Below, in pieces: positions 22,200-33,800 of a DNA stretch of 64,000 nt (the first letter of the stretch is position 1; every line of letters starts with the position of its first letter). The notes beneath the pieces were generated by a model. The model was not told the origin of the DNA and made no database searches. It saw only the letters and a program-made list of their open reading frames with translations. The DNA comes from Dactylis glomerata (Eukaryota; Streptophyta; Magnoliopsida; Poales; Poaceae): NCBI GenBank assembly GCA_007115705.1, contig QXEO01000247.1, forward strand, positions 12,776,253-12,840,252, written 5' to 3'. Made by a program: the position numbers and the translations under genes.

Positions 22200-22549
22200 A
22201 CTCCTGGGTGTATATACTTCCATATTCAATATACCTCATATACAAGGATATTATACCTCTTTATCATTTTTAATATACCTCATTAATTATTCTAATATAC
22301 CTCAATATAAGTAGTATGCAAAAAATTCCATCGGAACCCTTACTTTTTTTAATATATCACTTTTACGTGCATAAATGCAATATATACGCAAATAATATGA
22401 GGTATATAGACTTAAATGATTTTTTTTATAAAATTCACTTTGAGGTATCTAGTATTAACTAATGAAGTATATTAAAAAAATTATAAATAGGTATAATTGA
22501 CTCATCTATGTGATATATTGAACGTGGGAGTACGTACACCCAGGAATAC
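22200..22549. mobile_element. Inverted-repeat (MITE-like) element, AT-rich
   Basis: The left edge TACTCCTGGGTGTATATACT and the right edge (reverse complement GTATTCCTGGGTGTACGTAC) are inverted over about 22 bp. The interior is AT-rich with many TATACCTCA words on both strands. CATCT occurs just outside each end (about 22190 and 22550) and could be a TSD, but the exact ends are uncertain. No coding capacity. Confidence 0.55.
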
Positions 22550-22559
22550 CATCTCATTT

Positions 22560-22562
<3 letters not shown>

Positions 22563-22590
<28 letters not shown>
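22563..22590. repeat. (TA)n microsatellite
   Basis: A 28-bp TA dinucleotide run just right of the inverted-repeat element. Confidence 0.93.
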
Positions 22591-22594
<4 letters not shown>

Positions 22595-22983
22595 CTAATT
22601 GGAGGCACCGTATGAGCCACCGTATTAATCCTAGAGGTTTGATAATTTTATCCGTCCAATTAACTGGTAAGCTGTCTGGAGCCGTTAGATCAAAGAAGCC
22701 TGCTCCACCTTTTTCCTCCGCAAGATGGGTAGACTCCTGGCGCATGACTCTTCTTTCAGATCTATAATTGCCGCAAGAAATCTAGCTCTCTCCTACTAAT
22801 CAGCCTATCTCGCCGGACGACGGGACGAGTAAATAATGAGTAATCCGGCCACCAGGTTAAATCCACAAGGTGCAAGATGCGTGAGGAGAAGCCGTCGCAT
22901 GCCTCTCCTCGCGGAAGAAGGGCAAACTATATGTTGGATCGATCCGATAGTAGTTGATCTCAGTATGTACGCGTTTCTTTTTT

Positions 22984-23202
22984 GGGTTTGCTTATGTCTC
23001 AGTTGACTGAGAAATTGTTATTTCTCAGTCACCTCAAAAAAGTGCAACTGTAGTTTAAATAAAAGTGCAACTGCGATGAGTTACATTTTTCTATCAGAAA
23101 AGTGCAATTGCACTTTTTTATGAGAAAAGTACAACTAATGCATATTTTTTAGGGTGCCTGAGAAATAAGAATTTCTCAGGCGTCTGTTACTTAGCAAATC
23201 CA
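22984..23202. mobile_element. Mutator-type MITE with 9-bp TSD
   Basis: A 219-bp element. The left end (GGGTTTGCTTATGTCTCAG) pairs with the reverse complement of the right end (GGATTTGCTAAGTAACAG), and each terminus continues into a small GAGAAAT...ATTTCTC hairpin. The flanking 9-mer TTCTTTTTT is identical on both sides (22975-22983 and 23203-23211). The interior repeats AAAGTGCAACTG-type words. Confidence 0.75.
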
Positions 23203-23573
23203 TTCTTTTTTAATCAAATTTACAAGCTGATATGGTTATTACCTCAATGTCGCGAGCTATATCCGCCCATGCTATAACCTTGGACGATTCAATTGCACGC
23301 AAGGCAAGACTTTAGCTAGCTCCATGTTCCGGCGATCGATTTCACAGGCCACACATGCACAATTTTTGACCTATGTTGATCTGTCGCAGCTTGGACACAA
23401 CGGCCAAGCAGTAATTTCTGTGATCTCAGGTATGCAACGCCTCTCATGTTTCTTGCTAATCAGCTTAGCTGCTAGACTACTACTGATAGCTAGATCCCAT
23501 CACCAACTATCTCCACCAATAATTTAACCAAACAATTAAATTGCATGACATCCTGTGATAATATTTGCAACTA

Positions 23574-23845
23574 CTCTCTCCGTCCCGGTTTTAAGGACAT
23601 AATTTGCAAATCTCTTAGCCCTAGGTGATCTATGATTGGTGGCGAGATTTAGCTCTTTGTCCTCATTTAAAGACCCATTAATTAATAAGCAAGCACATAC
23701 ATTGATTGTTTGGCCTTGGAAATACAAAAACTCCTCATGCAAAGCTGCTAATTAAATACCTTAAATGCTAATATGCCTAGGAGGTGGAGGTATTTTGGGA
23801 TTGCATGATTTGTGAATTGTGCCCTTAAAACCGAGATGGAGGGAG
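23574..23845. mobile_element. Stowaway MITE
   Basis: A 272-bp Tc1/mariner-type MITE. Its ends, CTCTCTCCGTCCCGGTTTTAAG and the inverse of CTTAAAACCGAGATGGAGGG, are inverted repeats of the CTCCCTCCGT class. It is flanked by TA (23572-23573 and 23846-23847). Confidence 0.88.
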
Positions 23846-24429
23846 TACTGCTTACACTTACCTTTATCTCATCTTTGTGACATGCAGTTTATAACAACAA
23901 TCAATTCTAACATGAAAAGAATAATCAATTTTAGGTTGTGGTTTTCGGTCACAGACAATTGGGCCGTTTATTAGACAGCGGCAACTTACTCTCGATCGAC
24001 CAATTGCCTGATGCCTCTCATCATTATGCAGCAGGTATGCATGGAAGGGCTCCTGAATTAACTTCAGTTCTCACCGCACTTATGCCTGCACGAAGATATC
24101 CAGCGATATTCTCTATCCAATTGATTATTTCGTGTCCTTCATCAGATGTATCATGCCTACATGCAAAGCAAGCATCAGCCATCAGGTATCCTTGAACTTT
24201 ATTCCCAGTTATAATGCCTCATCACGATCTGTTATGAGTTAAGATGTGTGCAGTTCGATGGAGCAGTTAGATGCTTTCCTTGCTCCTCTCCACACGTCCA
24301 ATGTGTATACCACTTAATGAGTTATAATGGGAAACTTCATACGGAAATCAAAACAATCTGTTAAGATGTCATAGACATCCATGATTGATGCATGCACAAT
24401 GAATCAGACGTCTGCAATATTGCAAGGTA

Positions 24430-24579
24430 CTCCCTTCGTTTGGAAATATAAGATGTTTTGGCTTTGTGAAGGTAATGTATCTAGACATCTTTTAGTGTAT
24501 AGATTCGAGCGAACCTATACACTAAAAAATGTCTAGATATCACAAAGCTAAAACATCTTATATTTCCAAACAGAGAGAG
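24430..24579. mobile_element. Stowaway MITE, near-perfect hairpin
   Basis: A 150-bp element flanked by TA on both sides. The left half (CTCCCTTCGTTTGGAAATAT...) is mirrored by the right half (...ATATTTCCAAACAGAGAGAG) with only a short loop near 24515, so a transcript would fold into one long hairpin. Confidence 0.88.
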
Positions 24580-24628
24580 TACATAGAGAGTACCGTGCGG
24601 AAGATGGTATCAGGAGCTATAGCTCATA

Positions 24629-24878
24629 CTCCCTCCATCATGAATTGCCCTATATTTTAGGTTTAGACAAAATCAAACTTTATAAATTTTGACTAAGCAT
24701 ATAAAAAATAAAGAATTACAATATAAATTAAATATTATTAGAATCATCATAAAATATATTTTCATACTATATGCATTTTGTATTATAGATATTGATATTT
24801 ATCATTATGCTTAGTCAAACATTTCAAAGTTTTCCTTCGACCAAACCTAGAATGCAGGGTAATTATTAACAGAGGGAG
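24629..24878. mobile_element. Stowaway MITE
   Basis: A 250-bp element with ends CTCCCTCCATCATGAATTG and, inverted, CTCCCTCTGTTAATAATT, TA on both sides. The AT-rich interior contains the inverted pair TTTAGGTTTAGAC / GACCAAACCTAG. Confidence 0.85.
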
Positions 24879-24879
24879 T

Positions 24880-26072
24880 ACCTCATTGCTCAATTTTGTA
24901 TACAACATGAAGTATAAATGCAAAAAAGTTAGATTTAAAGCCGTATTTCAGTTCATGATAGGAGATTAAGTAAGTGTATTCTTTCCAGTCTCTCTGAAAC
25001 TCAAAATTATATAAGATCAAAATATTTCATGTAATTCCGGGAAGAATGGCATAAATAAATGATTCACCTATGTTTGTGTACATATTTTCTCATGGAATAT
25101 TTAATTTCATTTTGTTATTTCTATATCTTATCAATGATCAACAATCAACTATGTAAGTTATAAATATTGACAAGGCCAGACAGTGTGCACTCCAGAAGTA
25201 ATAAAAATGATAGCTATATCATGTACTTTTTGTCAGTCTAATAAGATAGAATGCATTTTTATGCTTTATTGGCAAAGTACACACATAATTAATAATTTAT
25301 GGGGTACAAAAAGAAACATTTGATATATGATTTATTAGTAAATTAAACACATAATAATAATTCATAGGGTTATCTCGCATTTACTATCAAAGTTTTGTCA
25401 ATTTCTTTAGCCCGTGATGAATGCATTTTCTCATCAAACTAGATATGGCACTTCTCTCTTTCATCTACTCTAGGGCTTACGTAGGGACATGACTTACATA
25501 AATTTTGGCACTCCTTCAATTATGTTCTCGGTATAACTGTTGCATCCGGAACCCAGTTAGTGATGGTTCATGTGGTGTTGGACGAAAAATGAAACCAAGC
25601 TCAATTTGGTTCATTTCCTCACTACTGACCGCCCAAGAATTTCATGGTTGTTTTTCTGCATTATATATTAAAATATTCTCGTAATAAAAAAGAAAAATAA
25701 CTTTTATAGGTTCAATATGTGAAAAATTATATAATCTTATTTCAGTGAACCTATAAATTTACATGTTTGTAACTTTTTTGCAATATTTTTCATGATACAA
25801 CAATTCAAATTTATCAAACTAGATCTATCTGATAGGAAAATGCAAATTTATACAAAATCTCCACAATGTAAGTTTTGTAATACTCTATGGACTAGTCTTG
25901 AAAGAGCTCTAAGCTCCCTGTTGTTTGAGTGCCTCTGGTTAATCTGGCTGTCATTTTCATGGAGCCTACCTAGAGGAGAGTTAGCGCTTGGCTTCTACCT
26001 GTCGGCGGCTCGCTGTATCCCTTCAATTTGTTATCCTGATCTGCCGCTTGACACTGTCATTGACGCGTTGTC
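24880..26072. other. AT-rich intergenic region, no supported gene
   Basis: Mostly AT-rich low-complexity sequence. Near the right end (25901-25919) lies AAAGAGCTCTAAGCTCCCT, which recurs in the same orientation at 37214-37232 on the other side of the MULE. An open stretch at 25792-26091 runs into the MULE end and has no recognisable product. Confidence 0.5.
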
Positions 26073-26081
26073 TTCCTCCTT

Positions 26082-26310
26082 GAGAAAATGACAGAAAACT
26101 ACCACAATTGGGGCAACGGTGAGGGGTAGCTACCAAAGTGGTTACGCGGGACACATAACTACCACTATTCGGGCTAGGCAGTGACAGAAAGCACTGATTC
26201 TATATTTCCCCCCGTTTAGCCATGTTTCTGGCAAGTGGGGCCCGCTGTCAGTGCTGACGTGGCACATAGTTGACGGGGGGACGACTCGGCCATTAGGTCT
26301 GCGTTAGGGT
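26082..26310 (+). repeat. MULE left terminal inverted repeat
   Basis: About 229 bp matching the reverse complement of 34728-34950 with scattered differences. Shared blocks include TTACGCGGGACACATAACTA, AGTGACAGAAAGCACTGATT, GTCAGTGCTGACGTGGCACA and AGGTCTGCGTTAGGG. Most divergence is in the outer 60 bp. It probably contains the promoter of the gene starting at 26427 (TATAAGATA at about 26317). Confidence 0.92.
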
Positions 26311-26426
26311 CGCCGGTATAAGATAGCCATTCACTGTTCTTGCTCTCTCTCCCACTGTTCTTCTCTCTCCCGTGCCTCTATTCAATCGCCGCCGCCGATC
26401 TACCGTCGCCGCAGGCCGTTGCTGCA

Positions 26427-27308
26427 ATGGTTTCTTGGGGCGATGGTGAGGAATCGTCCGCTGACACCAGCTCGGATGCAACGGTTAGTCTCTCCTCCCC
26501 TGTTAAGGAATTTAGGGTTAGGGTTCCGCATGTTGATTTGGGGATTTCTTGATGTTTGGCTCAAATTTGTCTCAGTAAATGTGTCTTATTGTCATTATAG
26601 AGTTTGAACGTTACCTACGACTCAGATTTTCGATGATGGTGTGAAGCCTATCGTCTGTAAGCACGGAGCACCTGCTGCCAGATTTGTTTGCTTTGATAGG
26701 TGCTGGACTGGGAGGAGATTCTATGGCTGTGCAGGGCAGGTGTGTGTTGTAATTTTTTTAGAAGTCAACTTGTTACATGTAGGAAATATTCTAAAGGTTT
26801 CATCTCTTGTTATGTACTGTAGGATGGAGAGGAGTGTGATTTCAATCTTTGGGTTGATGATGAGTGGCCAGCTGCACTCCAGAAAGCCCTTAGCAAGCTC
26901 TGGGATATGTATGGAGAAACTAAAGAAGGGAAAGTAAATGACTCTCTCAATAATTTAGAAAAAAGGTTTCAGTTGCAAGATGAGGTTGAGAAGTGTCACA
27001 TTGATCTGAAGAATGCCCAAGCAGAGATTCAGAAGGTTGTGGAGGAGAAGCAACTTATTTTGGCTTTGAAGGCCAAAGCTGAGCAAAGTTTGATGGAAGC
27101 AAGGGCTGAATTGCAGGAGAAGAAGACTCTGGATGCATCTACCAGCAATATGCATAAATGTCTGAGGTTGCAGGCAGAGAAGGAGAGGGACAAGGTGAAG
27201 GAGGAGAAGAAGAAGCTAGAGTATACCATTTATGATCTCCTTAAGCAGAAAGAAGCAAACCATGTCAAGGTGAAGCAGATCAAAGATATCTGTGATATGA
27301 TTGAGTGA
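26427..27308 (+). CDS. GRF-type zinc finger plus coiled-coil protein encoded by the MULE
   Basis: Three exons (26427-26483, 26626-26739, 26823-27308), all phase 0 with GT/AG borders, give 218 residues without a stop. Residues 28-70 form a GRF-type zinc finger: VCKHGAPAARF, then TGRRFYGC, then GEECDFNLWVDDEW, with Cys30, His32, Cys54 and Cys62 as likely metal ligands. GRF fingers bind single-stranded nucleic acid in proteins such as TOP3A and APE2. Residues about 95-210 are a Lys/Glu/Leu-rich coiled coil suited to self-association. The gene begins about 115 bp inside the left terminal repeat and points at the transposase gene. Reading frame and splice sites are intact while the transposase is broken. 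Function unknown; a transposition accessory role is inference. Confidence 0.8.
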
Positions 27309-27455
27309 GCTTGCCTGTAAGCTTGTGTGTTGGTTAAGCAATGTGTGTAAGCTCATATGTTAAGCTATCTGAACTATTAGTCTAGTAGTTTGGTTTGTAC
27401 TGGTTCACAAACTTTGTGTGTAAGCCTCTATGTAATAATTTGACTTGTCATGGTT

Positions 27456-30156
27456 AGCTTTGTTTTTTGACTAGGGACTGTGAGGCAACTGCCCCACAGC
27501 AATTTATTGCTAACAAAAGTGTTTACAAACCAGGGAGAAGAAGATAAAAACACCTACCTATTTACAAAATGAACCAAGAGCTCCCTAGGGGAGAGAAGCT
27601 AACCAATCTACAAGCTTATCTTTGTGCTTAGCCTTTATTCTATACTGTAACCAACTCATATCATGTACAAATTTACATTTCCACCTCGCAAAGGTAGGAT
27701 GCTCATTGCGGAAGATTAGACCATTCCTCAAAATCCAAATATTCCACAAAGCCATAATAAGAACTTCCATGAAGAAAGGCTGACCAAAGCTTTGTTTGGC
27801 CACCGAAACCACCGACTGAATGTCATTGTTTGATTGCCACGTAATCTGAAGATAGTTCCAAATGCGCATACTAAAATTGCACTCAAAAAATAAATGAGCT
27901 CTATCTTCATAAAATCTCCCTGGACACAAAACACAGTGAGTATCATCTGTGACGTGCCAATGTCTTCTCTGAAGCAGATCCCTCGTATTCAGTCGATCCG
28001 ACAACAATAACCATGCAAACATTTTAGAACGCATCATGCAACAAGATTTCCAAAGCCACTTGTATATACCTGGAACCTTAATATGCCGATGAATATGTCT
28101 GTAAAACTGCGCAGCAGTGTATTTTTCCCCCAAACAAAACTCAGACATCATTTTGATCCGAAACAGGGTTATCATGCAGCATATTCTGTAACTCTTCCAA
28201 CTCTTGGAAAGCCAAAGGGGAGAGCGGCAAATAAAATAGATCGGTAATATCCTCTACAGCATAAACTTTAGCCGCTGATAAGTTCTCATCCAGAACATAA
28301 GAGAACAGCCTAGGGAACCTGTCCTTTAGGGGCGCCGTGCTATTGTTGATTTTCCAATTATCCGACCAAAAGAGGAAAGTGTCACCTTTCCCCAATTGAA
28401 CCTCAGCAACACCACGGAAATTATCCACTAACTTCAGAACATCACGCCACCAGAAAGATCCACACAAATTTTTAGCATGTGGGATTTTATCTCTGTAATG
28501 AGCAAACCAAACCAGCTGAACCCACGGAATATCCTTCTTGTTATAAAACTTGTCTAAGAACTTAAGAAGAAGAGCTGCATTTTGCTTCTGGAAGTGAACA
28601 ACACCCAGACCACCATTTTCTTTGGGCTTACAAATCATATCCCATGCCGCTAAAGACTGCTTTGGTTCATCTTGCTTTCGGCGCCAAAGACATTGTCGTA
28701 AAATCCGATCAAACTGATCAGTAAGTCCCGGAGGCAACTTCAAAGTGCAGAGAAAATGAAGTGGCATCGAAGCAAGGGCAGAATTAATCAATTGTAGCCT
28801 TGCCCCTTGAGAGAGAAAGTTAGAAATGGCAGTAAGCTTCCTCTCTAACCGACAAACCAATAGCGACAGCTCACTGATAGTGGGTCTGGTAGTACCCAAG
28901 GGCAACCCCAAATATGTAAACGGCATTAGTCCAATCTGACAACCAAAGGATTCAGCAAGTCCCTCCAACAAATCCTGGGGAACATTTATCGGAACCATGC
29001 TAGATTTAGCAAAATTTATCTTAAGACCAGTTGAAACAGAAAATTTGTGCAGAGCATCCTTCAGAGCCAAAATCTGAATTTCATCTGCCGGCACAATCAG
29101 CAGAGTATCGTCAGCATACTGCACAATAGGATAATCTGGATCATTGGTCTCTATTGGTCTATTCAGAACCCTTTGTGTCACCATATTATTTACCACAGAC
29201 TGAAGGAGGTCAGATCCAAACGAGTAAAGGAGAGGCGATAACGGATCACCTTGTCTAACCCCCCGTTTGCACACAAACTTCCTACCAAGAACACCATTGA
29301 GCAGAATTTGCGACGTTCCAGAAGAAAGAATCTCCCGGACCCATCCCAGCCATTTATCATTAAAACCTTTATGCTGCATAATTTGCAAAATTGCCTCATG
29401 CTCGATCGTATCAAACGCCTTAGCGAAATCGAGCTTTATAATCACGATCGGTTTCTTGGAGATCTGGCAAAGATATAAATATTCGAAAGCCCAGGTGAGA
29501 CAATCTTGTATTGAGCGAGATCGAAGAAAACCATACTGGTTTTTATGCAGACACTCCAAAATCTTAGTCTGAAGCCTATTAGCAGCTAATTTAGTCAAGA
29601 ACTTCAGACAGACATTGGTGAGAGAGATTGGCCAGAAATCATTAACCCCCAGGGAACCAGACTTCTTAAGGATTAAAGTAATAAATGAGTTACTAATATT
29701 TTCTAGCTTTAACGAGCCATCATGAAAATCTTTGGCAAGGCAGAAAAATTCCGTTTGAATCATGGGCCAACATCTCTTGAGAAAGAGCCCATTGAAGCCA
29801 TCTGGCCCAGGAGCATGATCAATCGGCATGTTTTTAATTACGTCATCCATCTCCTTTTTGTCAAAAGGGATAGTAAGCTCCTCCAGCCCCTGAACTCTCT
29901 GGATCATGGAAGGAAGATCAAATTGCATCGTAATTCTATTTGACCTGCCCATTCTATCCTTGTAACTCGACCAAAGTAGCCCAGCCATTATTTGATGATC
30001 TGTCACCTCATTACCGTTCTCATCCACAAGCATAGCAATGGAGTTCCTACGCATTCTGTCTGAAGCCATGGCATGAAAGAATTTCGTATTGTCTTCTCCC
30101 TGCCTAACAATTCTATGGTAGTATGAAAGTATGGACTTGTGTGCTATTATTGTGAG
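27456..30156 (-). mobile_element. L1-clade LINE inserted in the MULE, 5'-truncated
   Basis: Flanked by a 20-bp TSD with one mismatch, TAATTTGACTTGTCATGGTT (27436-27455) against the same with G at base 9 (30157-30176). The 3' end is on the left (a short T run at 27460-27467 is the remains of the poly(A) tail). The element is 2.7 kb and lacks the endonuclease; it begins just upstream of reverse transcriptase. Confidence 0.88.
27585..30069 (-). pseudogene. L1-type reverse transcriptase with C-terminal zf-RVT domain
   Basis: Two overlapping frames on -. The 642-codon part (30069-28141) contains the reverse transcriptase (IDHAPGPDGFNGLFLKRCWP, KLDFAKAFDTIEH, GVRQGDPLSPLLY and the catalytic VQYADDTLL). 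The second (28175-27585) carries the zinc-binding RVT tail (RSKMFAWLLLSDRLNTRDLL, CVLCPGRFYEDRAHLFFEC). They are separated by a stop at 28141-28143 and a frameshift. The reverse transcriptase block itself is otherwise open, so the insertion is fairly young. No endonuclease is present. Confidence 0.88.
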
Positions 30157-30176
30157 TAATTTGAGTTGTCATGGTT

Positions 30177-30648
30177 GCCGAGACCATTTGGTTAAAATAT
30201 AGTTAGAATGGTCTCGACGACTCATTGCCGAGACCATTTGGTTAAAATATAGTTAGAATAATCTCGACGACTCGTTGCCGAGACCATTTGGTTAAAATAT
30301 AGTTAGAATGGTCTCGACGACTCGTTGCCGAGACCATTTGGTTCAAATATAGTTAGAATGGTCTCGACGACTCGTTGTCGAGACCATTTGGTTCAAATAT
30401 AGTTAGAATGGTCTCGACGACTCGTTGCCGAGACCATTTGGTTCAAATATAGTTACAATGGTCTCGACGACTCGTTGCCGAGACCATTTGGTTCAAATAT
30501 AGTTAGAATGGTCTCGACGACTCGTTGCCGAGACCATTTGGTTCAATATAGTTACAATGGTCTCGACGACTCGTAGCCGAGACCATTTGGTTCAAATATA
30601 GTTAGAATGGTCTCGACGACTCGTTGTCGAGACCATTTGGTTCAATAT
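30177..30648. repeat. 50-bp tandem repeat array with palindromic units (9.5 copies)
   Basis: Nine full units and a partial one of 50 bp (one is 49), each beginning GCCGAGACCATTTGGTT. Each unit holds CGAGACCATT and its inverse AATGGTCTCG about 15 bp apart, so each can form a hairpin. Units differ at few positions (AAA/CAA, GTTAGA/GTTACA), so the array is recent or homogenised. It lies in the MULE between the two convergent genes, directly right of the LINE TSD. Confidence 0.95.
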
Positions 30649-30888
30649 ATCAACAACAAAGCACAACAGAGATCTCAGCACAACATTTAGCAACAGAGTC
30701 TTACACATAATTAATCTAGGACAATATAACAAGTTCTGTCCTAGATATTTAGCAAAATAGAGTTTTACACATAATTAATCCAGGACCATATAATGTTCTG
30801 TCCAGGACCAAATCAAGCAGAACATTTAGATGATAGCCATCAGGACCATAAAGCAAGGTTCCATCATACAATCTAGTACACATGGTTA

Positions 30889-33800
30889 TCAGTTGTCTTC
30901 AGTGACACATGCAGAGGTACTAAGGCCAGGAATTGGAGGGATACATGCATCTCTGCCAGCAGAAGCATTGGCTCCAGCATTGAAATAACCTAAGATCCCC
31001 CTGGCACCTGGAGCTTGCCAACCATGTGAAGCAGCACCTGGAGCTTGCCAAGCATTTGAAGAACCTGGAGCTTGCCAACCATGTGAAGAACCTGGAGCTT
31101 GCCAAGCATTTGAAGAACCTGGAGCAGAACCTGGAGCTTGATAATAACTTCCACCTGGAGCACCACCTGGAGCTTGATAGTAACTTGCACCTGGAGCAGC
31201 ACTTCCTTGTGAAGCAGCACCTGAAGCTTGTGAAGCAGCACCTGGAGCTTGTTCATCAGGCATTTTTCTACTGGTCTGCATAAATAAGCAGTAGGTTGTT
31301 AACATGCTATAGGAATAAATAAGCATATATATTACATATTGTAAAGGACTAATACCTTGTGGTTATTTTTCCTCATGGCTAGGTCTGGCCTCAAAGGCTG
31401 TGAGCAGCTTGTGTACTTGTGTCCTTGCAGGCCACAATTTCCACAAGTTATTGTGGATATTCTAGATGTCTCCCTAGGTTTAGGTGGCTCAAACTTGCCT
31501 CTCCTTCTTTTTTCTTGCCTTCTCCCCTTCAAATAATCTTTGAAAGCAGGTGGCATGATGTCAGGTGTATCTATTTTAGTCCAACCATGCTCAGCTGGCA
31601 TTGGAGTGAAGACAGGTTTGTAGCTTTTGGATAAATTTCTTTTTTGAGGAAAGGGGAGACAAAATCTTCTGGATGCAATGCTGCTTTGTATAATGCACTC
31701 ACTGCATGGTTACAAGGCAACCCAGACAACTGCCATTTCCTACAAGAACAAGTCCTGCTAGTGATGTTTACCTCATGTGTGTTCTTGCCACTCTTCACTT
31801 GCCACAGTCCCTTATCTGCCCTCTTTGGTACACATCTCCTTGAATATGTCTTCATCAACTCCAATTGTTCTGCATAGTGAGGTGCTATTTCCCAGGAATT
31901 AGATTCTGCTCCCTTCCTCTTTCCATCCCATCTGACCATGCATTTGTCATAGATTCCAACAAGCATGGTGACTATAGGTTTGTTCCTGACATCTAGGATG
32001 TACTTGTTGAAAACTTCACTCAAATTATTGACAACCAGACCTGTTTTTCAATTTGTGTCCATTGCACACCTTGCCCAAGTGTGCATTGGAATCTTTGACA
32101 ACCAACTCCATGCCAGCTCACTCTGCTTCTTCATTTCTTCCATTGCAGCATCAAAACCATCTCTTGTGTAGGAGTAGGCAGCATTGTCCATGCACTTCTT
32201 CAAATCTTCTCCTCTAAAGCCTGCTGTCTGGAAATTGGCATAAATATGCCTTAGGCAGTACCTCTATGGTGAATTAGGGAACACTGTGCTGACTGCTTTG
32301 AGTAAACCCTTCTGCCTGTCAGACATGATTGTGTAGTACCCAAATTTCCCTTGCTCTCCTCCTAGTGCTTCCTTCAATTGCTCAAGAAACCATTGCCAAT
32401 TTTCAGTATCTTCTTTGGCAACTAATGCCCAAGCAATAGGATATATATTATTGTTGCCATCTCTGCCAGTAGCAGCCAGGATCTGAGCTCCTATTGTCAG
32501 CTTGATGAAACAGCCATCAAGGCCAATGAAGGGCCTGCAACCTTCAAGAAATCCTACTCTGGCAGCATTCACACAGAAGAACAAACCATGAAATCTTGGG
32601 CTGTAAGATATATCAACTACCTGCCCTTTCTGCATTGCTTCCTGTTGTTCTTCAGTTGGCCCTATCATAGTTGTTACAATGCATCTTGATCCAGGATTCT
32701 TGTCAATAACAGTCTGCAGGTAGTCTCTTATTCTGAAATATTGCTTCTTGTGGTCACCTAGCACCATCTCTATTGCCTTTGTCCTTGCCCTATAGGCCAT
32801 TCTCTTGCCAACATCAACTCCAAAGTCCTTAAGTGCCTTGTCTTGCAGACTTGTGATGCAAGTTGTTATATCTGACTTGTATTCATCAACATAGGCACTG
32901 CTAAGCCACTTTGCATTTACACTAGTGCTGGCAGGCTCAGTTGGACAGGAAAGCTTCAGGTGCATCTTCTTTATGCAGAAAGTTGGCTCATTTTTTATCT
33001 TGGAAGCTGTCATGTAGAAAGGGCAGTCCCACTTATTGCTTTCCTTCTGCTTGCACCACACAATTATCCTATCTGGTGTATTCCTGTGGAAATGGTAGTT
33101 TCTTACCTGCACAATGTGCAGCCTAGAAAGAGCTTGTCTAAACTGGTACACATCTTTGAAACAGAGTGAAACCTTGAATTGCTGCTCTGGGTTCTCCCTT
33201 GTCTCATCATACCAAGTCCTTTGCTTTGCCTTCTTTGCTCTGCTCTTTCTGCCACAGGGCAACACAAATGGCACTGGCTCAAAACCATCATCATCTTCTT
33301 CCTTCAGAAAACAAGGATCATCCTCTTCATCTGAAGGAGCCCACTGTGGAATAATCTTTTCCTCTACTTGAGAGTGTGATCTCAGAGTTGGTCCTTGCTT
33401 CTTTGCCTTCTTTTTCACTGGCTTTACTGGTGGAATAACTGGTGGAACCTCTGTTGCTTGTGATGGAGTGTCATAAATATCTTCCACATCTGTCTCACCC
33501 TCACAATGAAGCATTGGATCAGCCTTTCTCTTCTTCATCTTTGCAATTGTCTGTTGCAATTCTGCTTCCTCTTGTTTTCTCTTTCTTTCTGCTACAACTG
33601 GGTCAAACTGAGAAATATGCATCCAGGCTGCAAGTTCATCATCTGTCTCCTCCTCACCTGACTCCTCATCTTCTTCTCCTTCTGCCATTTCTGCTGCATG
33701 CTTGTTCTTCTCACAGAACACACTCTCTTGTGTCACTGGAGCATTAACAATGTGTTCATACTGCTGTCTGCTCCAGCCTTCACAGAAACTACTGTCCTGG

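Noticed and set aside
30177..30648. Regularly spaced 50-bp repeats as a CRISPR-like array
   Set aside because: Units are contiguous and identical without spacers, in a plant transposon. It is a tandem repeat.
30889..31326. Separate gene for an APG-repeat protein
   Set aside because: Splice acceptor and phase fit it as the last exon of the MULE transposase.
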